From assembly GCA_028280065.1 (NCBI GenBank), contig JANQMN010000009.1, forward strand, positions 1 through 40,943: a stretch of DNA of 40,943 nucleotides, read 5' to 3'. A model generated the notes under the pieces. It saw only the letters and a program-made list of their open reading frames with translations. It ran no database searches and had not been told where the DNA came from. The DNA is from Hahella sp. GTDB taxonomy: Bacteria; Pseudomonadota; Gammaproteobacteria; Pseudomonadales; Oleiphilaceae. The translations under genes and the position numbers were made by a program. Below, piece after piece: positions 1-9,235 of this stretch; position 1 is the stretch's first letter, and every line of letters begins with the position of its first letter.

Positions 1-3000
1 TCAACTTCCTGCATCCGCTTATAGCCTTCGGCCGCCCGAATGAACTCCCCGACCGGGATCAGGTGACTGTCTTCGTCATAAATACTCAGCAATATTTCGT
101 GCTGTACACCCAGTTTCGATTGCGACCGCAACGGAATAATCTTCTGACAGCGCAACAGTAATCTTTCTTCATTCAGTTCCTTGCCAAGATTGGCCACCTT
201 CTGGGCAATGGCGTCCCGCTGTTCAATCTGCTTCTTATCGATGACATAGGCTTCTTCATTGCCCGTGCCTTTCTTTTTCGCGGACCGGCAGGCATCTTCG
301 CAGGCGCGCAACATATGCCGAAGTTCCATTAAGCCGGGCTGGGTTTCCAAATATCCGATTCCTGCCGTCACCTTGAATTCCTGCCCTTCCCAATCCAACA
401 CATAGCTTTCAACGGCTTGCTTGGCCGCAGCCAACCAGGGCGCGACGGCCTCGGGAATAGCAACCACAAACTCGTCACCGGAATAGCGGCAAATCAGGGC
501 GTCGTCTGAGAGCTTGGCCTTAAGAACGATGGATATGTCTTTCAGTACTTTGTCGCCGGCCTCGGTTCCGGCGAGGTCATTGATAATCCTGAACTGTTCA
601 AGACTGATCAGCATGCAACTGAAAGTCGCTTTATCATCCAAACCGGCATGCATCACCAGCATCTGGCGCTCGAATTCCTTGCGCAACATCAATCCGGTCA
701 ATTCATCATGGGTACCGGCGTGACTAAGTTGCTCATAGAGGTCCTTGACCATGGTATCAAGGCTTTCGTCGACCACCGGTTGTCCGACGCCCGGTTCGGG
801 GACGGCAATGCCTTTCTGCAAATAAGCCGCCAGGGTCAATGCGTCAAGATCGATAACCTTCATTCCCTGATGGTTAACGAATACATAGCGGGCAAAGTTT
901 TTGCCAATCCAAACCAGACGGATAAACTCCGGATCCTTGCCATCCCGTTCCATCCGCAGCCAATCGCCGGCTTTCAGCTTTTGCGCCCGTTGCAACCAGC
1001 GCTGCAATCCCCGCTGCCGTGCTTCCTGCAACAAAGCCATGTCCTGTTCGGACCGCGCGGATTCAATTTCAGGCAACTCAACGACTTCGGGAGGCGGCTC
1101 ATCCGCCTTCCTAACCAGCAACCGTTTGATTTCGTCCCGGACATGCCCGGAGGGAATATGATTCGACGAAATCGCAGAAAGCCCGTCCTGAATAATTTTC
1201 AGCAACTCGGGTAAATTGTACTCGTAGGTCGCGTCCTGCCCCACCTTGATCAGGGTGTCCACAACATTCAAATAATCATGCCACGCCTGACTCTCCGGAC
1301 CTTGACGAATATAGGTGAGACTAAGTAAATCGCGCCATCCGCCATTCAACAAAGTGGCTACGGCTTTGGGAATTTTACGTCCAGCCATCAGTTCATGAAT
1401 AGCCTGGGCGACGGCATGCTTGGATTCCTCAACCTTTTGCTGGCCTTCGGCGGCAGCGGTAACCCGTTCAACATTGCGTCGGTAGAGCAGGTTTTGCCGT
1501 TCGACAATCTCGTCAACTTCGGCCAGAGCCTCATCGAATACTGCCGGGTCGTGATCATGCTCGGCCTGAATCCGCATCACCATGCTGTTGATACGTTCAA
1601 TTTGAGCGCTGGTCATCCGCCCGCCTTTTACCCCCACCTGGGCAAGACGGTCAATCAATTGGCGGGCGGCGTGGTTTCCTTGCTCAAAAAATTCCGGATT
1701 GCGCAATAAAATGCGCAAAAGAGGGACTTCCAAGCCTTTAATCTGGCTTTTAGCTACATCAGTAATTTTTTTGTTTTTCAGAATACTGGCGAAAAACCGG
1801 TCAACCACATCAAGGGTTTTATCCTGCTCCGAAGACAGAGCCTTTTTCTCCACCTGCTTGACATCGACCAAATGCGCCAGACGCTCCCTCAACCCGGTTG
1901 AATCAACCAAGGCGTCTTGGGCAAAGGGCGTACTCTGGACATGATGCAGATTGATCAACACTTCGTCATTCTGAAAAGCCGGCGCTTCGCCACTGTCGGC
2001 AAAACTCGAATAGGCATGTTCGGCAATTTCCGAGCGTTGCCGTTGACTGCGTAACGTGGCTAACAGGGTATTTACTGCAGCAACACTTTCTTCCGCAGTC
2101 GCCAGGTAGGCACCGTAACTCTCGCCGCCGGTAGGCGTCTGCAGATACGCGGGTTCTGCTGACGATCCGGCCGCCGGTTGCTTGGGAGTCTGCTGCAAAG
2201 ACGCCTGTGCGGATGCGGTTTGCGGTTCCGGTTTAGTTTCCGCCGGTTCGGCAGGTTGTTTCGCGGCAGTAGCGGTCTGATAATCCGGCCATGCACGTGC
2301 GGGCTGCTCAACTTCCGACGGCGCTTCAGGGGGATCTTCCCGGGCAGTGGCAGGTTCTGCCGGTTCTGGCTTTTTCGGAGTTTTTACTTTATCCGGCGTC
2401 TTCAAATACTTGGTAAGGTCCAGGTCCGGTAATATTCCTTGACGGGCGAGCAGTTCGTCCAGCTCCTGATAGAGTCCCTGCAGATCCTGCAGGACTGAGA
2501 TTTCAAATTGCTTAAGACACAATCTTTCAGCGACCACCGGCAATTGCAAGGCCATTAACGTGTCTCGAAAGGCGTAGCAAATCAGCGCCGGGCCCACCGG
2601 GTTGGGATACCCTTTAACGCTGGAAATGCCCAACGCATCAAACCGCATTTTAGTTTTCAGCAAGGTTTCGCGATAGGCCGTTTCCGCCTTGGTCACCATG
2701 ACCTTCAGCGTTAGCCAATCTTCAAACTCAGATTTATCAATAAGAGAAAGCGAGCTTTGCTGCTCGCCGCTGTCATCCTTATTCCGCGAAAACCGCGGCA
2801 CCAAGGCCTCGCCGACATACTGGAAGAATATTGGAATAACCTGGCCGCTTTGCTTGCGAAAAGCGATGACAGAGTCGGCCAGATTGGTCTTCTGGTTATC
2901 GGTCGCGGCTTTATTGATCGCCTCATCGAATTTCGTGGGTAAAGCCCTGAGAAACGTCCCTATTAACGGCTCCACGTGATTTTTGATCATCCGTTCGCAT

Positions 3001-3425
3001 TGGCGCATCAGCAGCGATGCCGTTTCCGGCTGGGCAGTCGGTGCCTTGCCGCGAATGTTTTCCGCCCCGCAGATTCGAAGTAATGCGGTAATCGCTCCTG
3101 TATTGCCCTCGGTGAACATACCGCCAAAAGCGCCTTCTAACAGGCGCACCGGCGCTACTTTCAACTCATGGTCGCGCTTGACAAAGGGATCGTGAAAGGA
3201 AAGTCCTACGGTTTGTCCTTTTACCAGATGCAAACTTTGCAATGTTTGCTGGGTATTCGGGGGAAAAGTGACAAAGACGCCCTCAGGGCAAAAATCAGCA
3301 ATTTCGCAGGTAAGCTGACGCGCGGTTTTGAAACTCAAACTGGCCGCCAGCTGAATCGGTCGACGGACGCTACTTCGCCGCTCACTACCTTTCGCCGGTG
3401 GTTTATTGTATGGTGGTTCAGACAT
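1..3425 (-). CDS. PilZ-DUF1631-GGDEF-EAL multidomain protein (3' end outside window)
   Basis: An open frame of 1141 codons runs from an ATG at 3425 to the left edge without a stop. Residues 16-21 are an RRxxxR motif followed by DFCPEG at 44-49, which is the PilZ c-di-GMP-binding signature with Cys in place of the usual Ser. The middle (about 120-870) matches the DUF1631 family as I remember it, with a Pro/Ala/Glu-rich linker near 340-400. A GGDEF-type domain follows with SGDEF at 982-986, so the first Gly is replaced. An EAL-type domain starts near 1082 with EIL at 1110-1112 instead of EAL and is cut by the window edge. By family knowledge, degenerate GGDEF-EAL pairs often act as c-di-GMP receptors; I infer a sensor or effector rather than a robust cyclase. 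The start lacks a strong Shine-Dalgarno. It is divergent from the aminopeptidase gene. Confidence 0.85.
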   Translation of the reverse strand, partial: MSEPPYNKPPAKGSERRSSVRRPIQLAASLSFKTARQLTCEIADFCPEGVFVTFPPNTQQTLQSLHLVKGQTVGLSFHDPFVKRDHELKVAPVRLLEGAFGGMFTEGNTGAITALLRICGAENIRGKAPTAQPETASLLMRQCERMIKNHVEPLIGTFLRALPTKFDEAINKAATDNQKTNLADSVIAFRKQSGQVIPIFFQYVGEALVPRFSRNKDDSGEQQSSLSLIDKSEFEDWLTLKVMVTKAETAYRETLLKTKMRFDALGISSVKGYPNPVGPALICYAFRDTLMALQLPVVAERLCLKQFEISVLQDLQGLYQELDELLARQGILPDLDLTKYLKTPDKVKTPKKPEPAEPATAREDPPEAPSEVEQPARAWPDYQTATAAKQPAEPAETKPEPQTASAQASLQQTPKQPAAGSSAEPAYLQTPTGGESYGAYLATAEESVAAVNTLLATLRSQRQRSEIAEHAYSSFADSGEAPAFQNDEVLINLHHVQSTPFAQDALVDSTGLRERLAHLVDVKQVEKKALSSEQDKTLDVVDRFFASILKNKKITDVAKSQIKGLEVPLLRILLRNPEFFEQGNHAARQLIDRLAQVGVKGGRMTSAQIERINSMVMRIQAEHDHDPAVFDEALAEVDEIVERQNLLYRRNVERVTAAAEGQQKVEESKHAVAQAIHELMAGRKIPKAVATLLNGGWRDLLSLTYIRQGPESQAWHDYLNVVDTLIKVGQDATYEYNLPELLKIIQDGLSAISSNHIPSGHVRDEIKRLLVRKADEPPPEVVELPEIESARSEQDMALLQEARQRGLQRWLQRAQKLKAGDWLRMERDGKDPEFIRLVWIGKNFARYVFVNHQGMKVIDLDALTLAAYLQKGIAVPEPGVGQPVVDESLDTMVKDLYEQLSHAGTHDELTGLMLRKEFERQMLVMHAGLDDKATFSCMLISLEQFRIINDLAGTEAGDKVLKDISIVLKAKLSDDALICRYSGDEFVVAIPEAVAPWLAAAKQAVESYVLDWEGQEFKVTAGIGYLETQPGLMELRHMLRACEDACRSAKKKGTGNEEAYVIDKKQIEQRDAIAQKVANLGKELNEERLLLRCQKIIPLRSQSKLGVQHEILLSIYDEDSHLIPVGEFIRAAEGYKRMQEV

Positions 3426-3554
3426 GCAAACAGTGACTTTTCCGTGTTTGAGTAAACCCTGTCATTAGGTATTGAAAACAGTAAGGCGCGCTGTCTCCGG
3501 AAACTACATTTAAGTAGTATAGACCGGCTTATCAAAGGAGACACTTTTTCACTG

Positions 3555-4724
3555 ATGAAATTCCTCAGCCCCTGGAAAACCTCGCGTTGGATTATCAACC
3601 TGTTGATTTTCAGTTTCTTGTTGGGGTTGATAACGACGATAGCCGCCTGCCAGTCAACCCAGTATTTATGGCAAGCTGCGAAAGGCCAGTGGGAAATTAT
3701 ACAAGCCCGCCAACCGGTTGCAGAACTGTTACAGGACGAATCGCTTCCCGCCGCCACCGCAACCAGATTACGCTATGTGCAGGAAGTTAGAGAATACGCA
3801 GCAGCCAACTTGCATCTGCCGGTAAATGGGGCTTACGCGGAATATGCAGACATTGGCCGCCCCTATGTTGTTTGGAACCTCTTTGTAGCGCCGGCATTAA
3901 GCATGCAAAACCACACCTGGTGTTACCCGATTGCCGGTTGCGTCGCGTACCAGGGCTATTTCGCCAAGGATGCCGCAGCACAGGCGGCCGAAGATTGGCG
4001 TTCCCAAGGCTATGACAGTTACGTAGGCGGCGTGCCCGCTTATTCAACCTTGGGTTGGTTTGACGATCCGGTACTCAATACCTTTCTGAATTATGATAAA
4101 GTCTCGCTGGCGGCGCTGCTGTTTCATGAACTGGCGCACCGCCAGCTCTACATTGCCGGCGATACCAGTTTTAACGAAAGCTGGGCGACGGCCATTGAGC
4201 AGGAAGCCATAGTGCAATTCATTCATGACTTAGCCAATCAAGGCAGGGAACCTGATATCGATCTTCCAACCGCCTTGATCAATCGCTACAAAAAACGGTT
4301 TCAGGACCGCCAGATATTTGTTCAACTTGTTACGTCGGGTATAGAAGAACTCCGGCTGCTCTATGCCAGCGACCTGCCCGACGGCGATAAACAGCTGCAA
4401 AAGCAAATAATCCTCCGCCAATTGCAGGCAGGCTATCAGCAGGCCGTTCAGGAAAAACGCGTTTCGGAGCGCTATCGATATTGGTTCAGCAACAATCTCA
4501 ATAACGCCAAATTACTTACGATCGCAAATTATCACCAGTGGGTGCCGGGATTCCGCCATCAAATCCAGGAAATGCAGCGGGATTGGATCGCCTTCTACGC
4601 CTGGTCGGAAAAACTCGCATCGGAAGACAGGCAAACAAGGGACAAACTTCTGCGGCAACTCAATCGAGATGCGAAGGCCAAGCTGGGTATCGCAGGGCAG
4701 ATTAATTACAGCCAAAATAAGTAA
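3555..4724 (+). CDS. putative zinc aminopeptidase lipoprotein
   Basis: A 389-residue protein. The N-terminus has a basic stretch, a hydrophobic segment (about 12-30) and a lipobox-like IAAC ending at Cys32, so it is probably membrane-anchored facing the periplasm. HELAH at 191-195 is a gluzincin-type HExxH zinc motif, and NESWA with Glu208 is a likely third ligand. Length and sequence style match the predicted-aminopeptidase family (Pfam Aminopep type) common in gammaproteobacteria; its natural substrate is not known to me. An AAAGGAG lies at 3534-3540, 14 nt before the ATG, which is longer than ideal, but no better start is visible. It stands alone between a divergent gene and a downstream kinase 137 bp away. 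Confidence 0.8.
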   Translation: MKFLSPWKTSRWIINLLIFSFLLGLITTIAACQSTQYLWQAAKGQWEIIQARQPVAELLQDESLPAATATRLRYVQEVREYAAANLHLPVNGAYAEYADIGRPYVVWNLFVAPALSMQNHTWCYPIAGCVAYQGYFAKDAAAQAAEDWRSQGYDSYVGGVPAYSTLGWFDDPVLNTFLNYDKVSLAALLFHELAHRQLYIAGDTSFNESWATAIEQEAIVQFIHDLANQGREPDIDLPTALINRYKKRFQDRQIFVQLVTSGIEELRLLYASDLPDGDKQLQKQIILRQLQAGYQQAVQEKRVSERYRYWFSNNLNNAKLLTIANYHQWVPGFRHQIQEMQRDWIAFYAWSEKLASEDRQTRDKLLRQLNRDAKAKLGIAGQINYSQNK

Positions 4725-4861
4725 TCTCTACTATAGTTTCACTAGTGGGAGTCTTACTGTGCCGAAAGCAAAAACACCGGTAATCAAAAGCAGCTCAATG
4801 ACCTTTCCCACGCCGAGGGGAAAACATCCGGACTTCCTAATAGTGTGATAGGCCCATTTTA

Positions 4862-6511
4862 ATGGCACACGGTAACGGCTATATGCTATTCAGCAAAGAA
4901 CCCAGTCCAGAGAAGCAAAAAAACATGCCGTCCCTGGCGCCTTGGAAGGTTCTGATCATCGATGATGACGCCAGTGTGCATCAGGTTTCAGCATTGGTGT
5001 TAAAGCACTTTACCTATAACAAGCGCTCTCTGAAATTGCTGAATGCCTACTCCGCAGCGCAAGCCATTCAAATTCTCGGCAAACATCAGGATATTGCGGT
5101 GGCTATTGTCGATGTCGTGATGGAGACGGAACATGCCGGATTGGATCTGATCAAACACGTGCGGGAAAGCATGGGTAATTTCGAGACTCAACTGGTCATC
5201 CGCACCGGTCAGCCAGGCTATGCCCCGGAACTGCAGGTGGTTCTCGACTACGAGGTGAATGCCTATTGTGAAAAGTCCGAGCTTACCCAAACCAGATTTC
5301 TGACGTCAGTGGTTTCAGCCTTGCGAAACTACGAGCGTATTCATTATGCGGACAAGTTGCTCAATCAGACACTGGTGGCGGAGTCTATAAACGAAACCCG
5401 GGCACTGTTTTTCGCCCAGATCAGCCATGAAATCCGGACTCCGATCAGCGGCGTAATCGGGCTTTGCGATTTACTGCAAAGCACTTCGTTGACATCGGAA
5501 CAAGCGAAGCACGTACGTTCGATTTCAGATTGCGGCCAGCTATTGCTTACCATTGTCAATGACATCCTGGATATTTCCAAAATTGAAGCGGGCAAGCTTT
5601 CGCTCAATACCGGCATTTTTAACCTGCATGACTTAATCGCCAGCGTGGTTCGTTTACTGCAACCGCTGTGCAGCCGGGGCGTGACACTCGCATACGATGT
5701 CGATGACTCCGTCCCTGTGCATCTCAAAGGCGACTCGGTCCGGATAGGCCAGATTCTGAATAACTTGATCGGTAACGCCATTAAGTTCACGCCACAAGGC
5801 CGAATACGCGTCAACGTTCGTAGCGATACACTCGAAGATACGCGCTGGAGGCTCGAAATCGAGGTTCGGGATACCGGCATCGGCATTCCTGAAGATAAAC
5901 TGAATCAACTTTTTAATGCTTACCAGCAAGTGGATGGCAAGGGTCATCAAGGCGTCCAGGGAACCGGCTTGGGTTTGACCATTTGCAAGCAGCTTACGGA
6001 CCTGATGGAAGGCGATATCCAGGTGGAAAGCCAGGTGAACAAAGGGAGCGTTTTTACTGTCCATCTTGTGCTGGAACCGGTAATGGAAGATGTAGTGGCG
6101 GTCGAAGAAGAACTGCCGCCGCTCGAAGTCAAGAGTAGCACTATCCTAGTCGTGGACGACAATCCGACAAACCTGCTGGTGGCGCGCAAACGGCTGGAAA
6201 AACTGGGTTTCAAGGTCATGACCGGCCGCAATGGCAAAGACGCCATTCAACAAATGCAAAAGCGGACGCCGGATCTGGTATTAATGGATTGTCAGATGCC
6301 GGAAATGGATGGTTTTGAAGCTACCAAAACAATACGCGGCATCAAGGCGTTTCGCAATATTCCGGTCATCGCCCTATCAGCGGGCAGCGAGGCGCATGAA
6401 CGTCCCAAGTGTTTTGCCAGCGGCATGAACGATTTTTTGCATAAGCCGCTGGAGGAAGACAAACTTCGCGGCATGCTGAGCAAGTGGCTGGGCTACCGGT
6501 CATTTATGTAG
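4862..6511 (+). CDS. soluble hybrid sensor histidine kinase (REC-HisKA-HATPase-REC)
   Basis: 549 residues with no membrane segment or signal, so cytoplasmic. Order: receiver domain 1 (about 28-160, acidic IIDDD pocket, phospho-acceptor Asp84, conserved Lys in YCEKSEL), HisKA with SHEIRTP and phospho-acceptor His189, HATPase_c with NNLIGNAIKF, DTGIGIP and GTGLGL, then receiver domain 2 with LVLMDCQMPEMDG and Asp476. The first receiver carries an RTGQPGYAPE stretch typical of receivers preceding DUF3369 domains, but here it leads straight into HisKA. No HPt domain or cognate regulator gene is adjacent, so the target is unknown. ATAGG at 4848-4852 gives 9-nt spacing to this ATG; Met22 is an alternative start. 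Its 3' end overlaps convergent argA by 12 bp. Confidence 0.88.
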   Translation: MAHGNGYMLFSKEPSPEKQKNMPSLAPWKVLIIDDDASVHQVSALVLKHFTYNKRSLKLLNAYSAAQAIQILGKHQDIAVAIVDVVMETEHAGLDLIKHVRESMGNFETQLVIRTGQPGYAPELQVVLDYEVNAYCEKSELTQTRFLTSVVSALRNYERIHYADKLLNQTLVAESINETRALFFAQISHEIRTPISGVIGLCDLLQSTSLTSEQAKHVRSISDCGQLLLTIVNDILDISKIEAGKLSLNTGIFNLHDLIASVVRLLQPLCSRGVTLAYDVDDSVPVHLKGDSVRIGQILNNLIGNAIKFTPQGRIRVNVRSDTLEDTRWRLEIEVRDTGIGIPEDKLNQLFNAYQQVDGKGHQGVQGTGLGLTICKQLTDLMEGDIQVESQVNKGSVFTVHLVLEPVMEDVVAVEEELPPLEVKSSTILVVDDNPTNLLVARKRLEKLGFKVMTGRNGKDAIQQMQKRTPDLVLMDCQMPEMDGFEATKTIRGIKAFRNIPVIALSAGSEAHERPKCFASGMNDFLHKPLEEDKLRGMLSKWLGYRSFM

Positions 6512-7897
6512 CCGTTTGATAAACACCTTGCTATTGCGTTGTATGTTGTACATGCGCTGCCGGGCGACAGGCAACTGCGCGAGCTCCGCCTCCTGAAAAC
6601 CACGCTCGATAAACCAATGTGCGGTATGGGTGGTAAGCACGAATAATGATCCCAGCCCGATCTCCAACGCGCGTTTTTCCGCATAGGCAAGCATCCGGTC
6701 GCCTCGCCCTTGGCGCAGGTACTTTGCCTTCACGGCGACGCAGGCCAGTTCCGCCACCCCCTCTTCGGGAAAAGGGTAAAGCGCAGCACAAGCGACAATA
6801 GAACCGTCCCGTTCGTCTACAATGAAATTGTGGATTTCTTGCTCCAGCAGTTCCCGGGAACGTCTTACCAGAATTCCCTGTTGTTCCAGCGGTTGAATCA
6901 ACACCAAAATACCGCCGACATCATCGATACTCGCTTCACGCACCTGATCATAACCCTGGTCGGTCACCAGAGTGCCAACGCCATCCCGGGTAAACAGCTC
7001 TTGCAATAAAGCGCCATCATGCTGATAGCTGATTAAATGCGCCCTTCCAACGCCCTCATTCAAGGCCCGGCAAATTGCCAGAATGCGGCGTCGCTGGTCT
7101 GAGTTTTTCGGTGTTTCCGCGACCTGCTGCATGGCTTGTTGCAAAGTAATTTCCCGCAGCAGCCGTCCGTTTGCCTGGAGCATGCCCGCTTCCGGGCCAA
7201 ACACAATCATCTTGTCTGCCTGCAGTGCAATTGCCGCAGAGCTTGCAACATCTTCGCAAGCCAAATTAAATATCTCGCCGGTCGGCGAATAACCCAAATT
7301 GGTCATCAACACGATATGGCCTTGATTCAGTTGACTGTGAATTGCATCGGCATGCACTTTACGGACATACCCCGTGTTGCAAAGGTCTACACCATCGACC
7401 ACGCCAACCGGCCGGGCAACGACATAGTTACCGCTGGACACTCTCAGCGCGGCACCATGCATCGGTGAGTTGGCGAGCCCCATGGACAATAACGCTTCGG
7501 TTTCAACCAGAATCTGTCCCACCGCCTGCGAGACGCAACGCAGCGTGTCCTCATCGGTTATTCGCAGGTCATGGTGAGTGCGTGCCGGTACGTTCGCTTC
7601 GGACAGTCGCATCTCAATCTGCGGTCTGGCGCCCAGGGCTATCACCAACTTCAAACCTAAACTGTTGAGCAGTGCCAGATCCTGGATGATGGTTTTACAA
7701 TGCTGCCTGCTTTGCAGGACCTCTCCCGGCAGGAGAATCACCACCGTTCTGCCCCGGTAGGCGTGAATATAGGGCGCCGAATGGCGGAACCAATATACCT
7801 GATCCTGAGGGTTTTGCTCGGCTAGCGCGGTTGAGGCGAGGCTATCGGTTTCTTTTGAAGGGGATTCCGGCTCTGCACGCATGAAGTTGTATGGCAC
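6500..7897 (-). CDS. argA: N-acetylglutamate synthase (amino-acid N-acetyltransferase)
   Basis: Makes N-acetylglutamate from acetyl-CoA and glutamate, the first step of arginine synthesis. The N-terminal part is an amino-acid-kinase-like fold (FRHSAPYIHAYRGRTVVILL near 37-56, ALGARPQIE further on) and the C-terminal part is a GNAT acetyltransferase (LRQGRGDRMLAYAEKRA), the classical two-domain ArgA. Up to 465 residues; E. coli ArgA is 443. The open frame starts at a GTG at 7897; the ATG at 7882 (Met6) is an equally plausible start, with AGGTG 12 nt upstream. It lies 42 bp behind argE on the same strand, so the two are probably co-transcribed. The 3' end overlaps the convergent hybrid kinase gene by 12 bp. 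Confidence 0.92.
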   Translation of the reverse strand: MPYNFMRAEPESPSKETDSLASTALAEQNPQDQVYWFRHSAPYIHAYRGRTVVILLPGEVLQSRQHCKTIIQDLALLNSLGLKLVIALGARPQIEMRLSEANVPARTHHDLRITDEDTLRCVSQAVGQILVETEALLSMGLANSPMHGAALRVSSGNYVVARPVGVVDGVDLCNTGYVRKVHADAIHSQLNQGHIVLMTNLGYSPTGEIFNLACEDVASSAAIALQADKMIVFGPEAGMLQANGRLLREITLQQAMQQVAETPKNSDQRRRILAICRALNEGVGRAHLISYQHDGALLQELFTRDGVGTLVTDQGYDQVREASIDDVGGILVLIQPLEQQGILVRRSRELLEQEIHNFIVDERDGSIVACAALYPFPEEGVAELACVAVKAKYLRQGRGDRMLAYAEKRALEIGLGSLFVLTTHTAHWFIERGFQEAELAQLPVARQRMYNIQRNSKVFIKRLHK

Positions 7898-7939
7898 CTG
7901 ATTCAGTTAAATAGGTTAGGTTCTATCGACATTTGGTTT

Positions 7940-9097
7940 TTACTGCAAACAGAGAGTTTTTACCAGTTTCCGTACGATTGCCAACATAGGATCGACACGG
8001 TTCATTGCCAAATACTCATCCGGCTGATGAGCCTGGGCAATATCTCCCGGACCCAATACCAGAGTATCGGCGCCTAACGCTTTAAAAAATGGCGCCTCCG
8101 TGGCAAAAGCCACCGAACCGCTGGGTTGCCCGGTAAGTTCCTCGCAGAGTCTTACGAAAGGACTTGCATCATCCTGACTGAAACTTCCAACACCGTCGAA
8201 CAGCGTATTCAAGCGAATACTCAAATCATGGCGAACGGCAATGGGCTGCAGGCATGACTCGATTTCGGCGCGAATCTGCGGCACTTCCATCCCCGGCATC
8301 ACCCGTATGTCAAATTGCAGATCACAGCTCTTGCAAATCCGGTTGGGATTGTCCCCGCCATGAATACAACCGAGGTTAAGCGTCGGAATGGGAACCGAGA
8401 ATCCCGGATTGCGATAGCGTTCGGCCCATCGCGCGCGCAACGCCCTCAGTTCCAAAATCACGTCGGTCATAGCCTCCATGGCGTTGCGTCCCAATTTAGG
8501 CTGCGAGGAATGTCCCGATTGTCCCAGCACCTGAATCTCTTCCATCATGATTCCTTTATGCTGCCGAATCGGCCGCAAGCCAGTGGGTTCGCCAATCAGC
8601 ACATAATCCCCCAGACTCTGCTGACGTTGTTGCAGTAGTCTGGCTCCACTCATAGCGCTTTCTTCGTCCGCCGTGGCAATCAGGGTAACGGGCTTGTTTA
8701 AATAGTCCCGGCTCTCCGCCAGTACCTGTAGGATAATGGGAAAGAAACACTTCATATCGCACACGCCCAGCCCATACCAGCGCTGATCCCGTTCGGTACA
8801 GACGAAGGGATCAGACTGCCACGCCCCGGAATCATAGGGCACTGTGTCGGTATGACCCGCCAAGCCCAGCCCGCCGGTTCCCGTTCCTATCTTGGCCAGG
8901 AGATTCCACTTACGGCAGGCGTCGTCCACCGGCATGAGTTCAACCTCCATGCCAAGGGTTTCACACCAATCAGCCAATAAATCGATTATCGGTTTATTGG
9001 ATTGGTCCAATTTTTCCACCGTGCTGCTAACGGAAGGAATTGCAACCAGTTGCTGAAGCATGGCGGTAAAAGTAGGAAGCTGGTACTGCATGGTCAT
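7940..9097 (-). CDS. argE: acetylornithine deacetylase
   Basis: Hydrolyses N-acetylornithine to ornithine and acetate. It is an M20-family metallopeptidase: GLAGHTDTVPYD holds the first metal His and Asp, the next metal Asp is in GLGVCDMKCF, the catalytic Glu pair is in ATADEESAMSG, and a further metal ligand region is LIGEPTGLRP. The C-terminal PGDIAQAHQPDEYL is also conserved. The frame extends upstream to a TTG at 9139, but the ATG at 9097 begins close to where E. coli ArgE starts, so I use it (385 residues); an ATG at 9091 is also possible. Together with argA this indicates the linear acetyl cycle rather than sole reliance on ArgJ recycling. Confidence 0.92.
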   Translation of the reverse strand: MTMQYQLPTFTAMLQQLVAIPSVSSTVEKLDQSNKPIIDLLADWCETLGMEVELMPVDDACRKWNLLAKIGTGTGGLGLAGHTDTVPYDSGAWQSDPFVCTERDQRWYGLGVCDMKCFFPIILQVLAESRDYLNKPVTLIATADEESAMSGARLLQQRQQSLGDYVLIGEPTGLRPIRQHKGIMMEEIQVLGQSGHSSQPKLGRNAMEAMTDVILELRALRARWAERYRNPGFSVPIPTLNLGCIHGGDNPNRICKSCDLQFDIRVMPGMEVPQIRAEIESCLQPIAVRHDLSIRLNTLFDGVGSFSQDDASPFVRLCEELTGQPSGSVAFATEAPFFKALGADTLVLGPGDIAQAHQPDEYLAMNRVDPMLAIVRKLVKTLCLQ

Positions 9098-9235
9098 TCT
9101 CAATTTGCCTGGGGAGGCTACTTTAGCACGAATTCGCAAGGCAAATTAGTCTTCATCCGGAAACCGCGTGAAAGCCCGAACCACTCTTATGCTGTGGTAG
9201 CTTACCGGCAACAACTGCACTGCGAAAGGTGCTGA

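Noticed and set aside
648-1214. 188-codon plus-strand open frame at the left end
   Set aside because: Opposite the DUF1631/GGDEF coding frame, whose translation contains clear motifs; a shadow.
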